Source: JADJYF01 sp965278995
Lineage (GTDB): Bacteria; Pseudomonadota; Gammaproteobacteria; Ga0077536
DNA: 64,000 nt
Direction: 5' to 3'
NCBI GenBank assembly: GCA_965278995.1
Contig: OZ257136.1
Span: 620,001-684,000, forward strand
How positions within the stretch are numbered: position 1 is the first letter of the stretch; each line of letters starts with the position of its first letter. The notes under the pieces were generated by a model that saw only the letters and a program-made list of their open reading frames with translations, was not told the origin of the DNA and made no database searches. Below, piece by piece: positions 34,895 to 43,977 of the stretch. The translations under genes and the position numbers were made by a program.

Positions 34895-36766
34895 GTGATG
34901 ACGTTCGAACTTCTCAATCGGCGCGGATTTATCCGCGGCTCCGCCGCGCTCGGCTTGTTGGCGGGACTGCAGCGTTTTTTGCCGGCCTACGCGGTTCAAC
35001 CCAGCGGTCTGCAAACGCGTTCAGTCGGCGATTCGGAGGTCAGTGGGATAGACCTTGTCGTCCGCAGAGAAACACTCGATTTTGGCGAACGGCGCGGCAG
35101 CGCTGTTACTATCAACGGCACGGTCCCGGGCCCGCTCGTGCGTCTGCGCGAAGGCGACGACGCGCTACTACGAGTCACGAATGGTCTCGCGGAAGACACT
35201 TCCATTCATTGGCACGGATTGCTTCTGCCTCCCGGCATGGACGGCGTACCGGGCGTGAGCTTCGCGGGTATCAAAGCGGGAGAAACCTTCACCTACCGTT
35301 TCCCGATCCGTCAAAACGGCACCTATTGGTATCACAGCCACTCTGCGGGCCAGGAGCAGGCGGGCCACTACGGCCCACTGATTATCGACGCGGCCGGGCC
35401 GGAGCCTTTCCACTACGACCGCGAACATGTCGTCATGCTTTCGGATTGGACCTCCGAGGATCCCGCGCGCGTCCTGGCCCGGCTGAAACGGCGGCAAAAC
35501 TATTACAATTTCCAACGACGCACAGTCGGCACCTTCTTCCGTGACGTGGCGAAAAATGGATTCAAGCGCACAATCACGGACCGATTGGAGTGGAGTCGCA
35601 TGCGCATGGACCCATCCGACATTTCGGACGTCACGGGCTTTACCTACACGTTTTTGATGAACGGCTTCGCGCCGGAATCGAATTGGACGGCGCTTTTCCA
35701 ACCGGGAGAGCGCGTGCGGCTGCGCTTCATCAACGCCGGAGCGGCGACTTATTTCGATTTGCGGATCCCCGGTCTCCCCATGACGGTCGTCTCGGTGGAC
35801 GGCCAGCATGTGCAGCCGGTAATCGTGGATGAGATCCGCATCGCCGTCGCCGAGACCTATGACGTCATCGTCGAGCCGAAAGGTGAGCGCGCCTACACCA
35901 TTTTCGCCGAAGCCATGGACCGCAGCGGATTTGCGCGCGGTACGCTTGCGACTGAAAAGGGGATGACTGCGCCGCTGCCGACGCAACGAGAACGCGTGGT
36001 CGCCACCATGACTGATATGGGCATGGGCGACATGGCAGGCATGCAGGGCATGGGCGGAGGCGAAGGCGTGAAGAGCGGCGATGACACGAGCATGGCCAAC
36101 ATGAAGATGCCGGCTGCGACAGCGATGGACCCCGCCCCGCCCGCCACCGACGCCATGCCGGATATGCCAGGAATGAAGATGGAGGCAGCCCCGGCGATGA
36201 GTGGTTCAATGCCGTCCGACAGTCCGGTCAAGCATGGTCCTGACGATCACGGCCCAGCAAATTCCGCCGTGCCGATGGAGAGCAAAAGCCGGTTCGATGA
36301 ACCTGGCACCGGCCTGGAGGACAGCGGGACGCGAGTACTGCTTTACAGCGATCTCCGGAGTCTCCAGCCTGGCGGAGATCTCCGTCCGCCGGGCCGGGAA
36401 ATCGAACTACACCTCACTGGCAACATGGAGCGCTACATGTGGGGCTTTGACGGCAAGAAATTCTCCGAAGCCGAGCCAATCCAGTTTCACTACGGTGAAC
36501 GGGTGCGCCTCACCTTGGTAAACGACACCATGATGAATCACCCCATTCACATCCACGGCATGTTCATGGAACTGGACAACGGCGCAGGACCCTTCAAACC
36601 AAAGAAACACACCATCAATGTCAAACCAGCCGAGCGGCTGTCGTTGGACATCACGGCGGACGCGCTCGGCAACTGGGCGTTTCATTGTCACATCCTCTAT
36701 CACATGGAAATGGGCATGTTCCGCGTCGTATCCGTCGTTGGAAACCACGCAGGAAACGCATCGTGA
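34895..36766 (+). CDS. copA: CopA-type multicopper oxidase
   Basis: This 623-residue CopA of the pco/cop periplasmic copper-resistance system has a twin-arginine signal (LNRRGFIRGSAALGLLAG). The copper motifs are HWHG near 104, HSH near 149, HPIHIHG near 548 and HCHILYHMEMGMF near 597. A Met-rich insert (about 375-445, for example DMGMGDMAGMQGMGG) is typical of CopA and binds extra Cu(I). GTG (34895) and ATG (34898) are adjacent start options. The copB start overlaps its stop, giving the usual copAB pair. No copCD or copRS genes are nearby. Confidence 0.93.
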   Translation: MMTFELLNRRGFIRGSAALGLLAGLQRFLPAYAVQPSGLQTRSVGDSEVSGIDLVVRRETLDFGERRGSAVTINGTVPGPLVRLREGDDALLRVTNGLAEDTSIHWHGLLLPPGMDGVPGVSFAGIKAGETFTYRFPIRQNGTYWYHSHSAGQEQAGHYGPLIIDAAGPEPFHYDREHVVMLSDWTSEDPARVLARLKRRQNYYNFQRRTVGTFFRDVAKNGFKRTITDRLEWSRMRMDPSDISDVTGFTYTFLMNGFAPESNWTALFQPGERVRLRFINAGAATYFDLRIPGLPMTVVSVDGQHVQPVIVDEIRIAVAETYDVIVEPKGERAYTIFAEAMDRSGFARGTLATEKGMTAPLPTQRERVVATMTDMGMGDMAGMQGMGGGEGVKSGDDTSMANMKMPAATAMDPAPPATDAMPDMPGMKMEAAPAMSGSMPSDSPVKHGPDDHGPANSAVPMESKSRFDEPGTGLEDSGTRVLLYSDLRSLQPGGDLRPPGREIELHLTGNMERYMWGFDGKKFSEAEPIQFHYGERVRLTLVNDTMMNHPIHIHGMFMELDNGAGPFKPKKHTINVKPAERLSLDITADALGNWAFHCHILYHMEMGMFRVVSVVGNHAGNAS

Positions 36767-37659
36767 AACGTCACGCCTGGATCGCTAAAACGTCCGTCGC
36801 AGCCGCCCTCAGCATGTTTGGCCTTCTCGCTCCCTCGATCCGAGCGGCGGCGCAGACCGCTCCGGCGCATCAGGGCACGCACGGTCAACCGACTTCAGGA
36901 TCGACGGCCGCCGTTGCGGATGTCGCGGCCATGAAGAACGGCGCGGGTACTGAAACCCAATCGCCGCCGGGAACCGTTGGAAAGAATTGGCCCGAGCCGG
37001 TCGAAGACAGCCAGCGGTTTGGTTATCTGATCTTTGACCAGCTTGAATACCGGCTCAAAAACGCTGCCGACGACACCGCGCGCTGGGACGTGCAGGGCTG
37101 GTATGGTGGTGACTACAACCGACTTTGGCTCAAGACCGAGGGCGAGTGGCGAACTGCGGGCGAACGTGGCGGCGAAGCGGAAGTCCAGGCCCTTTACGGC
37201 CGCCTGATTGCGCCCTTTTGGGACTTACAGCTTGGTCTGCGCTACGACCAATTCTCCGGCGCAGGCTACGACCGCTCGCGGGGCTTCGCCGTCATTGGCC
37301 TGCAAGGGTTGGCGCGTTACCGTTTCGAGGTTGAACCCGCATTGTTCATCAGCCAGGACGGCGATGTTTCCGCGCGTCTCACGGCCACCTATGAATTGTT
37401 GCTCACCCAGCGACTCATTCTCCAGCCGCGCCTGGATTTCGATGCTGCCGTGCAATCGGCGGAAAAATTCGGCGTGGGAGACAGTGTCAACAGCCTTGGG
37501 TTGGGCTTGCGCTTGCGTTATGAAATCAGGCGTGAGTTTGCGCCTTACATTGGGGTCCACTGGCTACGCCGGTTTGGCGAAACTGCCGACATCTCGCGAC
37601 GTGATGGAGGCCGTGCCGAGGACATTGCGGTGGTGTTTGGAGTGCGCCTGTGGTTTTGA
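36763..37659 (+). CDS. copB: CopB-type outer-membrane copper-resistance protein
   Basis: This 298-residue CopB/PcoB outer-membrane beta-barrel has a signal peptide at the N-terminus and GLRYDQFSGAGYDRSRGFAV near the centre. GTG at 36763 is chosen because it forms the GTGA overlap with copA; the in-frame start at 36685 lies inside copA and would spoil the signal peptide. The N-terminal region lacks the Met/His repeats common in CopB. It may sequester copper or help it cross the outer membrane. Confidence 0.9.
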   Translation: MKRHAWIAKTSVAAALSMFGLLAPSIRAAAQTAPAHQGTHGQPTSGSTAAVADVAAMKNGAGTETQSPPGTVGKNWPEPVEDSQRFGYLIFDQLEYRLKNAADDTARWDVQGWYGGDYNRLWLKTEGEWRTAGERGGEAEVQALYGRLIAPFWDLQLGLRYDQFSGAGYDRSRGFAVIGLQGLARYRFEVEPALFISQDGDVSARLTATYELLLTQRLILQPRLDFDAAVQSAEKFGVGDSVNSLGLGLRLRYEIRREFAPYIGVHWLRRFGETADISRRDGGRAEDIAVVFGVRLWF

Positions 37660-37715
37660 AACGATGAATATTTCAAAACTCATCGCCCCACCAATGAAAC
37701 AATCGGGATAAAGCG

Positions 37716-40088
37716 ATGGTAACTGATCCGGTATGTGGCATGCAGATCGACACCCGAACGGCAGCGGGCATTAGCGTGTTCGCTGGCCGCAAGTATTACT
37801 TCTGCTCCGCTGCTTGCAAAAAGAAATTCGAGGCAGACCGCTCCTCTTACGTTGGCACGCCGCCTGCTAGTGGCACCAAGCATCCCAAACTCGAGCATCC
37901 TCGCGCTCAAACAACTCGGGGATCGCCCGATAGCAGCCGTGGAAAGCCTGCCGTCGCCGGCGCGGTGGCGCCGGGTACTGCCTATACCTGCCCAATGCAC
38001 CCGGAAATCGTGCGCGATGCATCAGGCGATTGCCCGATCTGCGGCATGGCGCTAGTGCCGATCGGGGGCACCAGCGCAGGCCCAGCCGACGATTCCGGGT
38101 TGCGCGATCTCGCGTGGCGCCTACGGTTCGGTGTCGCGCTGTCGATCCCGCTGGTGGTGCTTGCGATGGCGCCGATGATCGGCATCCACGAGCTGTTTGG
38201 CCTTGCGCCACGGCCACGCGGCTGGATCGAATTTGTGCTGGGCACGCCGGTCGTGCTGTGGGTCGGTCGGCCGATCCTGCGCAAATTCTGGTTCTCACTC
38301 GCACACCGCGCGCTCAACATGTACACGTTGATCGGGCTCGGAGTGGGACTTGCATACGCGTTCAGCCTCGCTGCCGCGTTATTCCCTGACCTGTTCCCAG
38401 CGGAATTCCGCGAGCACGACGGTGCAGTGGGCACCTATTTCGAAGCAGCAGCCGTGATCGTGACCTTGGTGATCCTTGGCGACTTCCTGCAGTTGCGCGC
38501 AATGGGACAGACCAGCCAGGCGATCCAGCAACTCCTGAACCTCGCGCCTAACCTCGCCTGGCGTTTGCGCAACGATGGTAGCGAAGAGCAGGTGCCACTC
38601 GACACCGTTGCCGTTGGCGACCGCCTGCGCATCAAGCCGGGCGAGAAGGTACCGGTGGATGGCACGGTAGTCGAAGGCGCCAGCCGTGTAGACGAATCCA
38701 TGATCACCGGCGAGCCCGTGCCGGTGGCAAAGGCTGTGGACAGCACGGTCACCGGTGCGACCGTGAACGGTAATGGCTCATTGGTCATCCGCGCTGAGCG
38801 TGTGGGCGCGGACACCCTGCTGGCACGCATCGTTCACATGGTGGGAGAGGCGCAGCGCACGCGCGCGCCGATCCAGCGGCTTGCCGACATCATCGCGGCT
38901 TACTTCGTTCAGATCGTCGTGGTTATCGCCGTCGTGACGGCGCTCGCGTGGTGGTTTTTCGGTCCGGAACCGAAATTCGCGTACGCGTTTCTGAACGCCA
39001 TTGCTGTGTTGATCATTGCCTGTCCGTGCGCCGTCGGCCTTGCTACGCCCATCTCGATGACCGTGGCGATGGGGCAAGGCGCACGGGCCGGGATCCTGTT
39101 CCGCAATGCCGAGGCGATCGAGCGCATGCGAGACATCGACACAATTGTGGTGGACAAGACCGGTACATTGACGCTCGGCCGTCCCGCGCTGACTGAATTC
39201 GTGGTCGAGGGTATATCAGAAGATGAAGCGCTTGCCCTGGTCGCCGGAGTGGAACAGCTTTCCGAGCACCCGATCGGGCTAGCGATCGTCGAGGGTGCAA
39301 AGGCGCGCGGTCTGACGTTGCAGTCGGCCCGAGAATTTGACGCCGTAAATGGTCTCGGCGTGCAAGCGGATATCGATGGCAAACGCGTACTCGTGGGCAG
39401 CCGCGCCTTTCTCACGCAGCGCGACGTCGACGCGCAACCGTGGGAAGCGCGCGCGGAAGCCTGGCGGGCGGAAGCCAAGACGGTGGTGTTCTTCGCTGTA
39501 GACGGTATCGCCGCTGGCATCGCAGCGGTGGCCGATCCGATCAAGGAAAGTACACCCGAGGCCATCGCGGCGCTCAAACGCTCGGGCGTGCGCATCGTGA
39601 TGCTGACCGGCGATTCGCGCAGCACGGCTGACGCCGTTGCGCGACAACTCGGAATAGACGAGGCGCTGGCCGAAGTGCTGCCCGAGGACAAGGCGGGTCA
39701 TGTGAAACGCTTGCAGGCCGAAGGGCGCAAGGTCGCGATGGCGGGTGACGGGATCAACGATGCACCGGCGTTGGCGCAGGCCGATGTCGGCATCGCCATG
39801 GGCACTGGCACCGATGTGGCGATGGAGAGTGCCGGTGTGACGCTGGTCAAGGGCGACCTGCGCGGCATCGCGCGCGCCGCCGTCCTGTCGCGCACCACGA
39901 TGCGCAACATCCGCCAGAACCTCGCGTTTGCATTTGGCTACAACGCGCTCGGCATCCCGGTTGCTGCTGGTGTGCTCTACCCCGCTTTCGGCCTGCTGCT
40001 GTCGCCAATCTTCGCTGGCGCTGCCATGGCGCTGAGCTCAGTCTCCGTGGTCACCAATGCGTTGCGTCTCAACCGGATCAAGCTATGA
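37716..40088 (+). CDS. Cu(I)-exporting P1B-type ATPase with YHS and metal-binding domains
   Basis: This 790-residue ATPase reads as an N-terminal YHS/TRASH-like domain (VTDPVCGMQI, FCSAACKKKF; residues 2-45), a heavy-metal-binding domain (YTCPMHPEIV, DCPICGMALV; 88-113), eight helices, CPC in ACPCAVGLATP near 435, DKTGTLT near 479, SEHPIG near 515 and GDGINDAPAL near 675. The last helices have FGYN and MALSSVSVVTNALRL, which define the Cu(I)-specific P1B-1 class. It pumps cytosolic Cu(I) into the periplasm. DUF2933 and methyltransferase genes follow with tight spacing. Confidence 0.94.
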   Translation: MVTDPVCGMQIDTRTAAGISVFAGRKYYFCSAACKKKFEADRSSYVGTPPASGTKHPKLEHPRAQTTRGSPDSSRGKPAVAGAVAPGTAYTCPMHPEIVRDASGDCPICGMALVPIGGTSAGPADDSGLRDLAWRLRFGVALSIPLVVLAMAPMIGIHELFGLAPRPRGWIEFVLGTPVVLWVGRPILRKFWFSLAHRALNMYTLIGLGVGLAYAFSLAAALFPDLFPAEFREHDGAVGTYFEAAAVIVTLVILGDFLQLRAMGQTSQAIQQLLNLAPNLAWRLRNDGSEEQVPLDTVAVGDRLRIKPGEKVPVDGTVVEGASRVDESMITGEPVPVAKAVDSTVTGATVNGNGSLVIRAERVGADTLLARIVHMVGEAQRTRAPIQRLADIIAAYFVQIVVVIAVVTALAWWFFGPEPKFAYAFLNAIAVLIIACPCAVGLATPISMTVAMGQGARAGILFRNAEAIERMRDIDTIVVDKTGTLTLGRPALTEFVVEGISEDEALALVAGVEQLSEHPIGLAIVEGAKARGLTLQSAREFDAVNGLGVQADIDGKRVLVGSRAFLTQRDVDAQPWEARAEAWRAEAKTVVFFAVDGIAAGIAAVADPIKESTPEAIAALKRSGVRIVMLTGDSRSTADAVARQLGIDEALAEVLPEDKAGHVKRLQAEGRKVAMAGDGINDAPALAQADVGIAMGTGTDVAMESAGVTLVKGDLRGIARAAVLSRTTMRNIRQNLAFAFGYNALGIPVAAGVLYPAFGLLLSPIFAGAAMALSSVSVVTNALRLNRIKL

Positions 40089-40126
40089 GCGGAGCGCAAC
40101 CACACCTCAAGCACAAGGAGCAAGGA

Positions 40127-40387
40127 ATGGCACGCGAGCATGATTCTCACAACGACGGCAGAACGCAGTCCGCGGCAAAGTGGGCTTTCATCGGGTTCCT
40201 CCTCATAGCCGCATATTTACTCATTACTGAGCACAGGGCACACCTCTTGGGATGGTTATCGTCCTACTGGATATTCTTGCTAGTAATCGTTTGCCCGTTA
40301 ATGCACTTGTTCATGCATCGTGGCCATGGCCACGGAGGCCATGGGTCGGGTGAAGCCGCGGGCAAGTCGACCGGGGAGAAGCAATAG
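40127..40387 (+). CDS. DUF2933 small membrane protein
   Basis: This 86-residue protein has two transmembrane helices (WAFIGFLLIAAYLL, YWIFLLVIVCPLMHLFMH) and a His/Gly-rich end (MHRGHGHGGHGSG), matching DUF2933. Such proteins often accompany copper or silver ATPases. The ATG at 40127 follows AAGGAGCAAGG and is preferred over the open frame from 40085. It overlaps the next gene by 1 bp. Confidence 0.85.
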   Translation: MAREHDSHNDGRTQSAAKWAFIGFLLIAAYLLITEHRAHLLGWLSSYWIFLLVIVCPLMHLFMHRGHGHGGHGSGEAAGKSTGEKQ

Positions 40388-41049
40388 TGGATCACGTTAC
40401 GGAACCGGCCTATGGCCTCTGGTCGCTGGTAGTCATCAACTCGCTGGTGTTCATCATCTTCGCCTTCAGCTTTGCCAAACCCCAATCGTCGCGCGACTGG
40501 CGCTCGTTCGGCGCGTTCTCGGCTTTTCTGGTCGCACTTTTTACCGAGATGTACGGATTCCCACTGACAATCTACTTGCTTTCGGGCTGGTTGTCGCAGC
40601 GATTTCCGGGCGTGGATTTCCTATCGCATGATGCCGGCCACCTGTTGGAAGTGATGTTCGGCTGGAAGAGCAACCCGCATTTTGGCCCATTTCACATTGT
40701 AAGCAACATCCTGATCGTCGCTGGGTTCTGGCTGCTGGCTGCGGCATGGAAGGTCTTGTATGAGGCACAGCGCAATCACCGACTTGCAACTACTGGTGCT
40801 TACGCCCGCGTGCGGCACCCACAATACGCCGGCTTTGTTCTGATTATGACCGGATTCTTGTTTCAGTGGCCGACACTGGTCACGCTCGTGATGTTCCCAA
40901 TCCTGGTGTTGATGTACGCGCACCTTGCACGGCGGGAGGAACACGATGCGATTGCGGAGTTTGGTGAGGAATATGTCCGGTATGCTAGCAAGACACCGGC
41001 GTTCTTTCCGCACTTGTCTTCGTCCGCGACTGGGAAAGCAACCACCTGA
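40387..41049 (+). CDS. Isoprenylcysteine carboxyl methyltransferase-family membrane protein
   Basis: This 220-residue integral membrane protein has about five helices and the SAM-binding C-terminal pattern of the ICMT/PEMT family (RLATTGAYARVRHPQYAGFV, then REEHDAIAEFGEEYVRY). It starts with GTG overlapping the DUF2933 stop. Similar genes recur beside copper/silver ATPases and DUF2933, though their substrate in bacteria is not established. Confidence 0.87.
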   Translation: MDHVTEPAYGLWSLVVINSLVFIIFAFSFAKPQSSRDWRSFGAFSAFLVALFTEMYGFPLTIYLLSGWLSQRFPGVDFLSHDAGHLLEVMFGWKSNPHFGPFHIVSNILIVAGFWLLAAAWKVLYEAQRNHRLATTGAYARVRHPQYAGFVLIMTGFLFQWPTLVTLVMFPILVLMYAHLARREEHDAIAEFGEEYVRYASKTPAFFPHLSSSATGKATT

Positions 41050-41134
41050 TAACCTGATGCGAATTTCATTGACGGACCCAACATCAGCAAGCAGGTACGT
41101 TTAAAAGCCTTGATAATTCCTAGAGCAAACAACA

Positions 41135-41536
41135 ATGCAGATCGGGATGGTAGGACTGGGCCGGATGGGCGCGAACATGGTGCGACGACTTATCAAGGGC
41201 GACCATCAGTGCGTGGTCTTCAACCGGTCTGCGCAGAACGTGACGGACTTGGTAAAGGAGAAAGCTGTCGGCGCTTCCTCGCTCGCCGACCTTGTGAAGA
41301 AACTGCACAAGCCGCGGGCAGTGTGGTTGATGGTGCCGGCCGCAGTCGTGGACAAGTTCATCGCCGACCTGCTGCCGCTGCTCAAGCCCGGTGACATCCT
41401 GATTGAGGGCGGCATTTCCTGCTGGGTCGACGACATCTGGCGCATGAAGGAACTTGCGCCGAAGGGAATGCACTATGTGGACGTTGGCACGAGCGGCGGT
41501 GTCTGGGTGCCGAATGAGTTCAAGCAATTGTTCTAA
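41135..41536 (+). pseudogene. 6-phosphogluconate dehydrogenase-like, N-terminal fragment
   Basis: The 133 codons give the Rossmann domain (MQIGMVGLGRMGANMVRRLI), a substrate region (IEGGISCWVDDIWR) and DVGTSGGVW, after which the sequence leaves the family and stops. A complete protein of this family is about 300-330 residues, so at least half is lost. The break lies about 150 bp before the second copper block and probably marks a recombination joint. Confidence 0.8.
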
Positions 41537-41680
41537 TCCTACAAAGTCGAATGGCCGCTCGCCTGGCACGCTCCCGCCGGTTACTGCGCCGCCCATCAAG
41601 CATCACTAGGGCAACCTGCGGGCGCATTTTAGTCGATTTGTCTGTTACGTCGGCGTCGTTAAGTATTCGATAATGTAGGA

Positions 41681-42061
41681 ATGCGCCGCTTTAGAACGGC
41701 AATCGTCTACCTGCTATTGATTGCGCTCCAGGTCCCTGGCCTGGCGAGTGCCGCTATGCTCCGTTGCGCGCATCACTCGAGCGGCCATGGCAAGGCGATG
41801 CATTCCGCTGGCGCGGCCTCGACCGCTCACCACGACCATCAAAACCACCAGCGTGGTCGCGACCAACACGATCAGAGTCCGTCGTGTCAGGGTAACTGTA
41901 CGTGTGTCGGCCACTGCGCGGGTGGGCTGAGCGCACTAAGTTATCAACAGGAGGCGATCGATTACACGTCCTCTCTCGGCTGGATTGGTTCCTCGTTGCA
42001 ACACGCATCCTCTACCGAACTGTTCAATCCGTTCCGACCTCCTATCGTCCCGGCGATTTGA
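41681..42061 (+). CDS. Small exported Cys/His-rich protein, copy 2
   Basis: This 126-residue paralogue of the protein at 26351 shares the same signal-peptide layout (MRRFRTAIVYLLLIALQVPG), His-rich middle (AHHDHQNHQ), cysteine motif CQGNCTCVGHCAGGLSALSY and FRPPI end. Conservation of the cysteine spacing and tail between the copies, while the His stretch varies, suggests the cysteine motif is the functional core. It heads the second TolC/oxidase block. Confidence 0.7.
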   Translation: MRRFRTAIVYLLLIALQVPGLASAAMLRCAHHSSGHGKAMHSAGAASTAHHDHQNHQRGRDQHDQSPSCQGNCTCVGHCAGGLSALSYQQEAIDYTSSLGWIGSSLQHASSTELFNPFRPPIVPAI

Positions 42062-42195
42062 TCGCTGCAGCGATCAAGCGTGAAGAACGTCGGCCCAGGC
42101 ACGGCGCGCTAGCGCCCGCCTGAGGCCGCGTTCCTCGGCAGCAAGGCCGCCTGGGCCATCCTGGTCCTTCCCGTCGCCGATCCCGGAGGTTTACC

Positions 42196-43971
42196 GTGCA
42201 TTACTCTTTGCACCTGAAGATTGCTGTCGCGCTGACGAGCGCCCTGCTGCTGGGCGGTTGTGCCGGTATCCCCGCCGATCGCGGCTTTCCTGGCAGCCAG
42301 GCGCTCGTCAAAAGCCACGGCGGTCCCGATGTAGGCGTGCCGCTGCCGGATGTCGAGGCCCAAGCTCAGACCGCCGTGTGGCTCGCCGCCCCGCTCATTG
42401 TCGAGTCGGCGCAAAGAGTCGCGCTCACGCGCAATCCGCGTCTGCTGCAGCAATATGCCCGGCTGGGTATCGCCCAGGCCGCGGTCTATGACGCCGCGCG
42501 CCTCAGCAATCCGGTATTGTCGTTCGCGTGGCTGGACAGCAACGCCGGCGCGGCCCAGGTCAGCGTAGGGCTGGCGCAAAACTTCGCCGACCTGCTCTAT
42601 CTTTCGCCACGCAAGCGCCGCGCGAGTGGCGAACTGGCACGCACGCAGCAACAGGTCGCCGGCGACCTGCTCGACTTGGCCGCCGAGGTAGAGCGGGCTT
42701 ACTACGCTTATATCGGCGCCATCGCCGTCGCGGAATTGCGCGAAGCCATAGCCACCGCAGGCGAAGCGTCGGCTCTTTTGGCGCAGCGCTTCTTCGAGGC
42801 TGGCAACATCAACCGTCTGGAACTCAATCGCGAGCAGGCGGTGGCGACCGAAGCACGCATGGCCGCGGAACGCGCTGCCACCCAGGCACTGGCGGCGCGC
42901 GCGGCACTCAATACCCTTCTGGGTTTGACCACCGAGGAGGATCGCTGGAGCGTGGACGCGCAGTTACGCTTGCCGGTGAGCATGGAAGACGAACTTGCGG
43001 ATCTGCAGGCATTGGCACAGGACGCTCGTCTGGACCTGATCGCTGCGCGCCAATCCGTGGTGATCCTCGAAGACGTGCTCGGCGTGACACGCAGCTACCG
43101 CTTGATCGGCGACACCAGATTAGGCGTGCGGTACGAACACGAAGATGATCATAGCCTCCGCATCGGGCCGACCCTGGCAATGGATTTGCCGATATTCAAC
43201 TGGGGCGGCGGCAAGGTCGAACGCGCGCGAGCTGAACTGGACCAGGCGCGCGCCGAAGTCCGGCGAATCGAAATTGAAATCAGCAACGCAGTGCGCCTCG
43301 CGCACGCACGTGTGACGAGCGGGCGCGGCCAGGTAGAGCGGTACCGCACGCAGCTCATCCCGCAGCGCGAGGAAGTGGTATTGCGCGCGATAGAGATGCA
43401 GAACTTCATGATCATTGGCCAGTTCGAGCTGTTGCTGGCCAAGCGCGAGGAGTACGACGCCTATCAGGGCTATCTCGACACCCTGGCCGATTACTGGGTC
43501 GCGCGGGCGGAACTGACCCAGGCGGTCGGGGCACGGCTGCCGAGCAGCGTGCGGATCGATACCGAAGTTGTTGAACCGAAAAGGCTGATTACACCCAAGG
43601 AGACCGGTAGCGGGCATGCTGGCCACGACAGCCGCGGTGCCACTGGTGGCATGTCCGGCATGGATATGAGCGGCGGCGGTAGCACGCGCGGGATGGACCA
43701 CTCGGCGGACGAGTCGCGCTCCCCCAATGCCAAGCCAACACCCGCTCCACCTGCCGAGCACGACATGAGGGGCATGGAGACGATGCCCCAGTCCGATGCA
43801 GTTCAGCCCACTGACGAGCAAGTCGCCTGCGAACGCATCGAGAGCGCCGACATGAACGATCCGCTGATGCAGGCAATCGCGCAGAAATGTCGCGAACAGG
43901 CGCAACCGGCCACCCGCGCAGCGCCTGCCGACGCCAGCCAACAGCCGTTCGGCGGCGAACACAAGCATTGA
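42196..43971 (+). CDS. TolC-family outer-membrane lipoprotein, copy 2
   Basis: This 591-residue protein is closely similar to the one at 26869, with lipid-attachment Cys22 (LLLGGCAG) and the same domain order, including the His/Met-rich tail (here with GGMSGMDMSGGG). Differences are spread along the length, so the two copies have diverged as paralogues rather than arising by a very recent duplication. Six bp separate it from the oxidase gene. Confidence 0.88.
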   Translation: MHYSLHLKIAVALTSALLLGGCAGIPADRGFPGSQALVKSHGGPDVGVPLPDVEAQAQTAVWLAAPLIVESAQRVALTRNPRLLQQYARLGIAQAAVYDAARLSNPVLSFAWLDSNAGAAQVSVGLAQNFADLLYLSPRKRRASGELARTQQQVAGDLLDLAAEVERAYYAYIGAIAVAELREAIATAGEASALLAQRFFEAGNINRLELNREQAVATEARMAAERAATQALAARAALNTLLGLTTEEDRWSVDAQLRLPVSMEDELADLQALAQDARLDLIAARQSVVILEDVLGVTRSYRLIGDTRLGVRYEHEDDHSLRIGPTLAMDLPIFNWGGGKVERARAELDQARAEVRRIEIEISNAVRLAHARVTSGRGQVERYRTQLIPQREEVVLRAIEMQNFMIIGQFELLLAKREEYDAYQGYLDTLADYWVARAELTQAVGARLPSSVRIDTEVVEPKRLITPKETGSGHAGHDSRGATGGMSGMDMSGGGSTRGMDHSADESRSPNAKPTPAPPAEHDMRGMETMPQSDAVQPTDEQVACERIESADMNDPLMQAIAQKCREQAQPATRAAPADASQQPFGGEHKH

Positions 43972-43977
43972 GGAGAA

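Noticed and set aside
36685..36762. Earlier copB start at 36685
   Set aside because: It would overlap copA by 80 bp and put 26 highly basic residues before the signal peptide. The GTG in the GTGA overlap is better.
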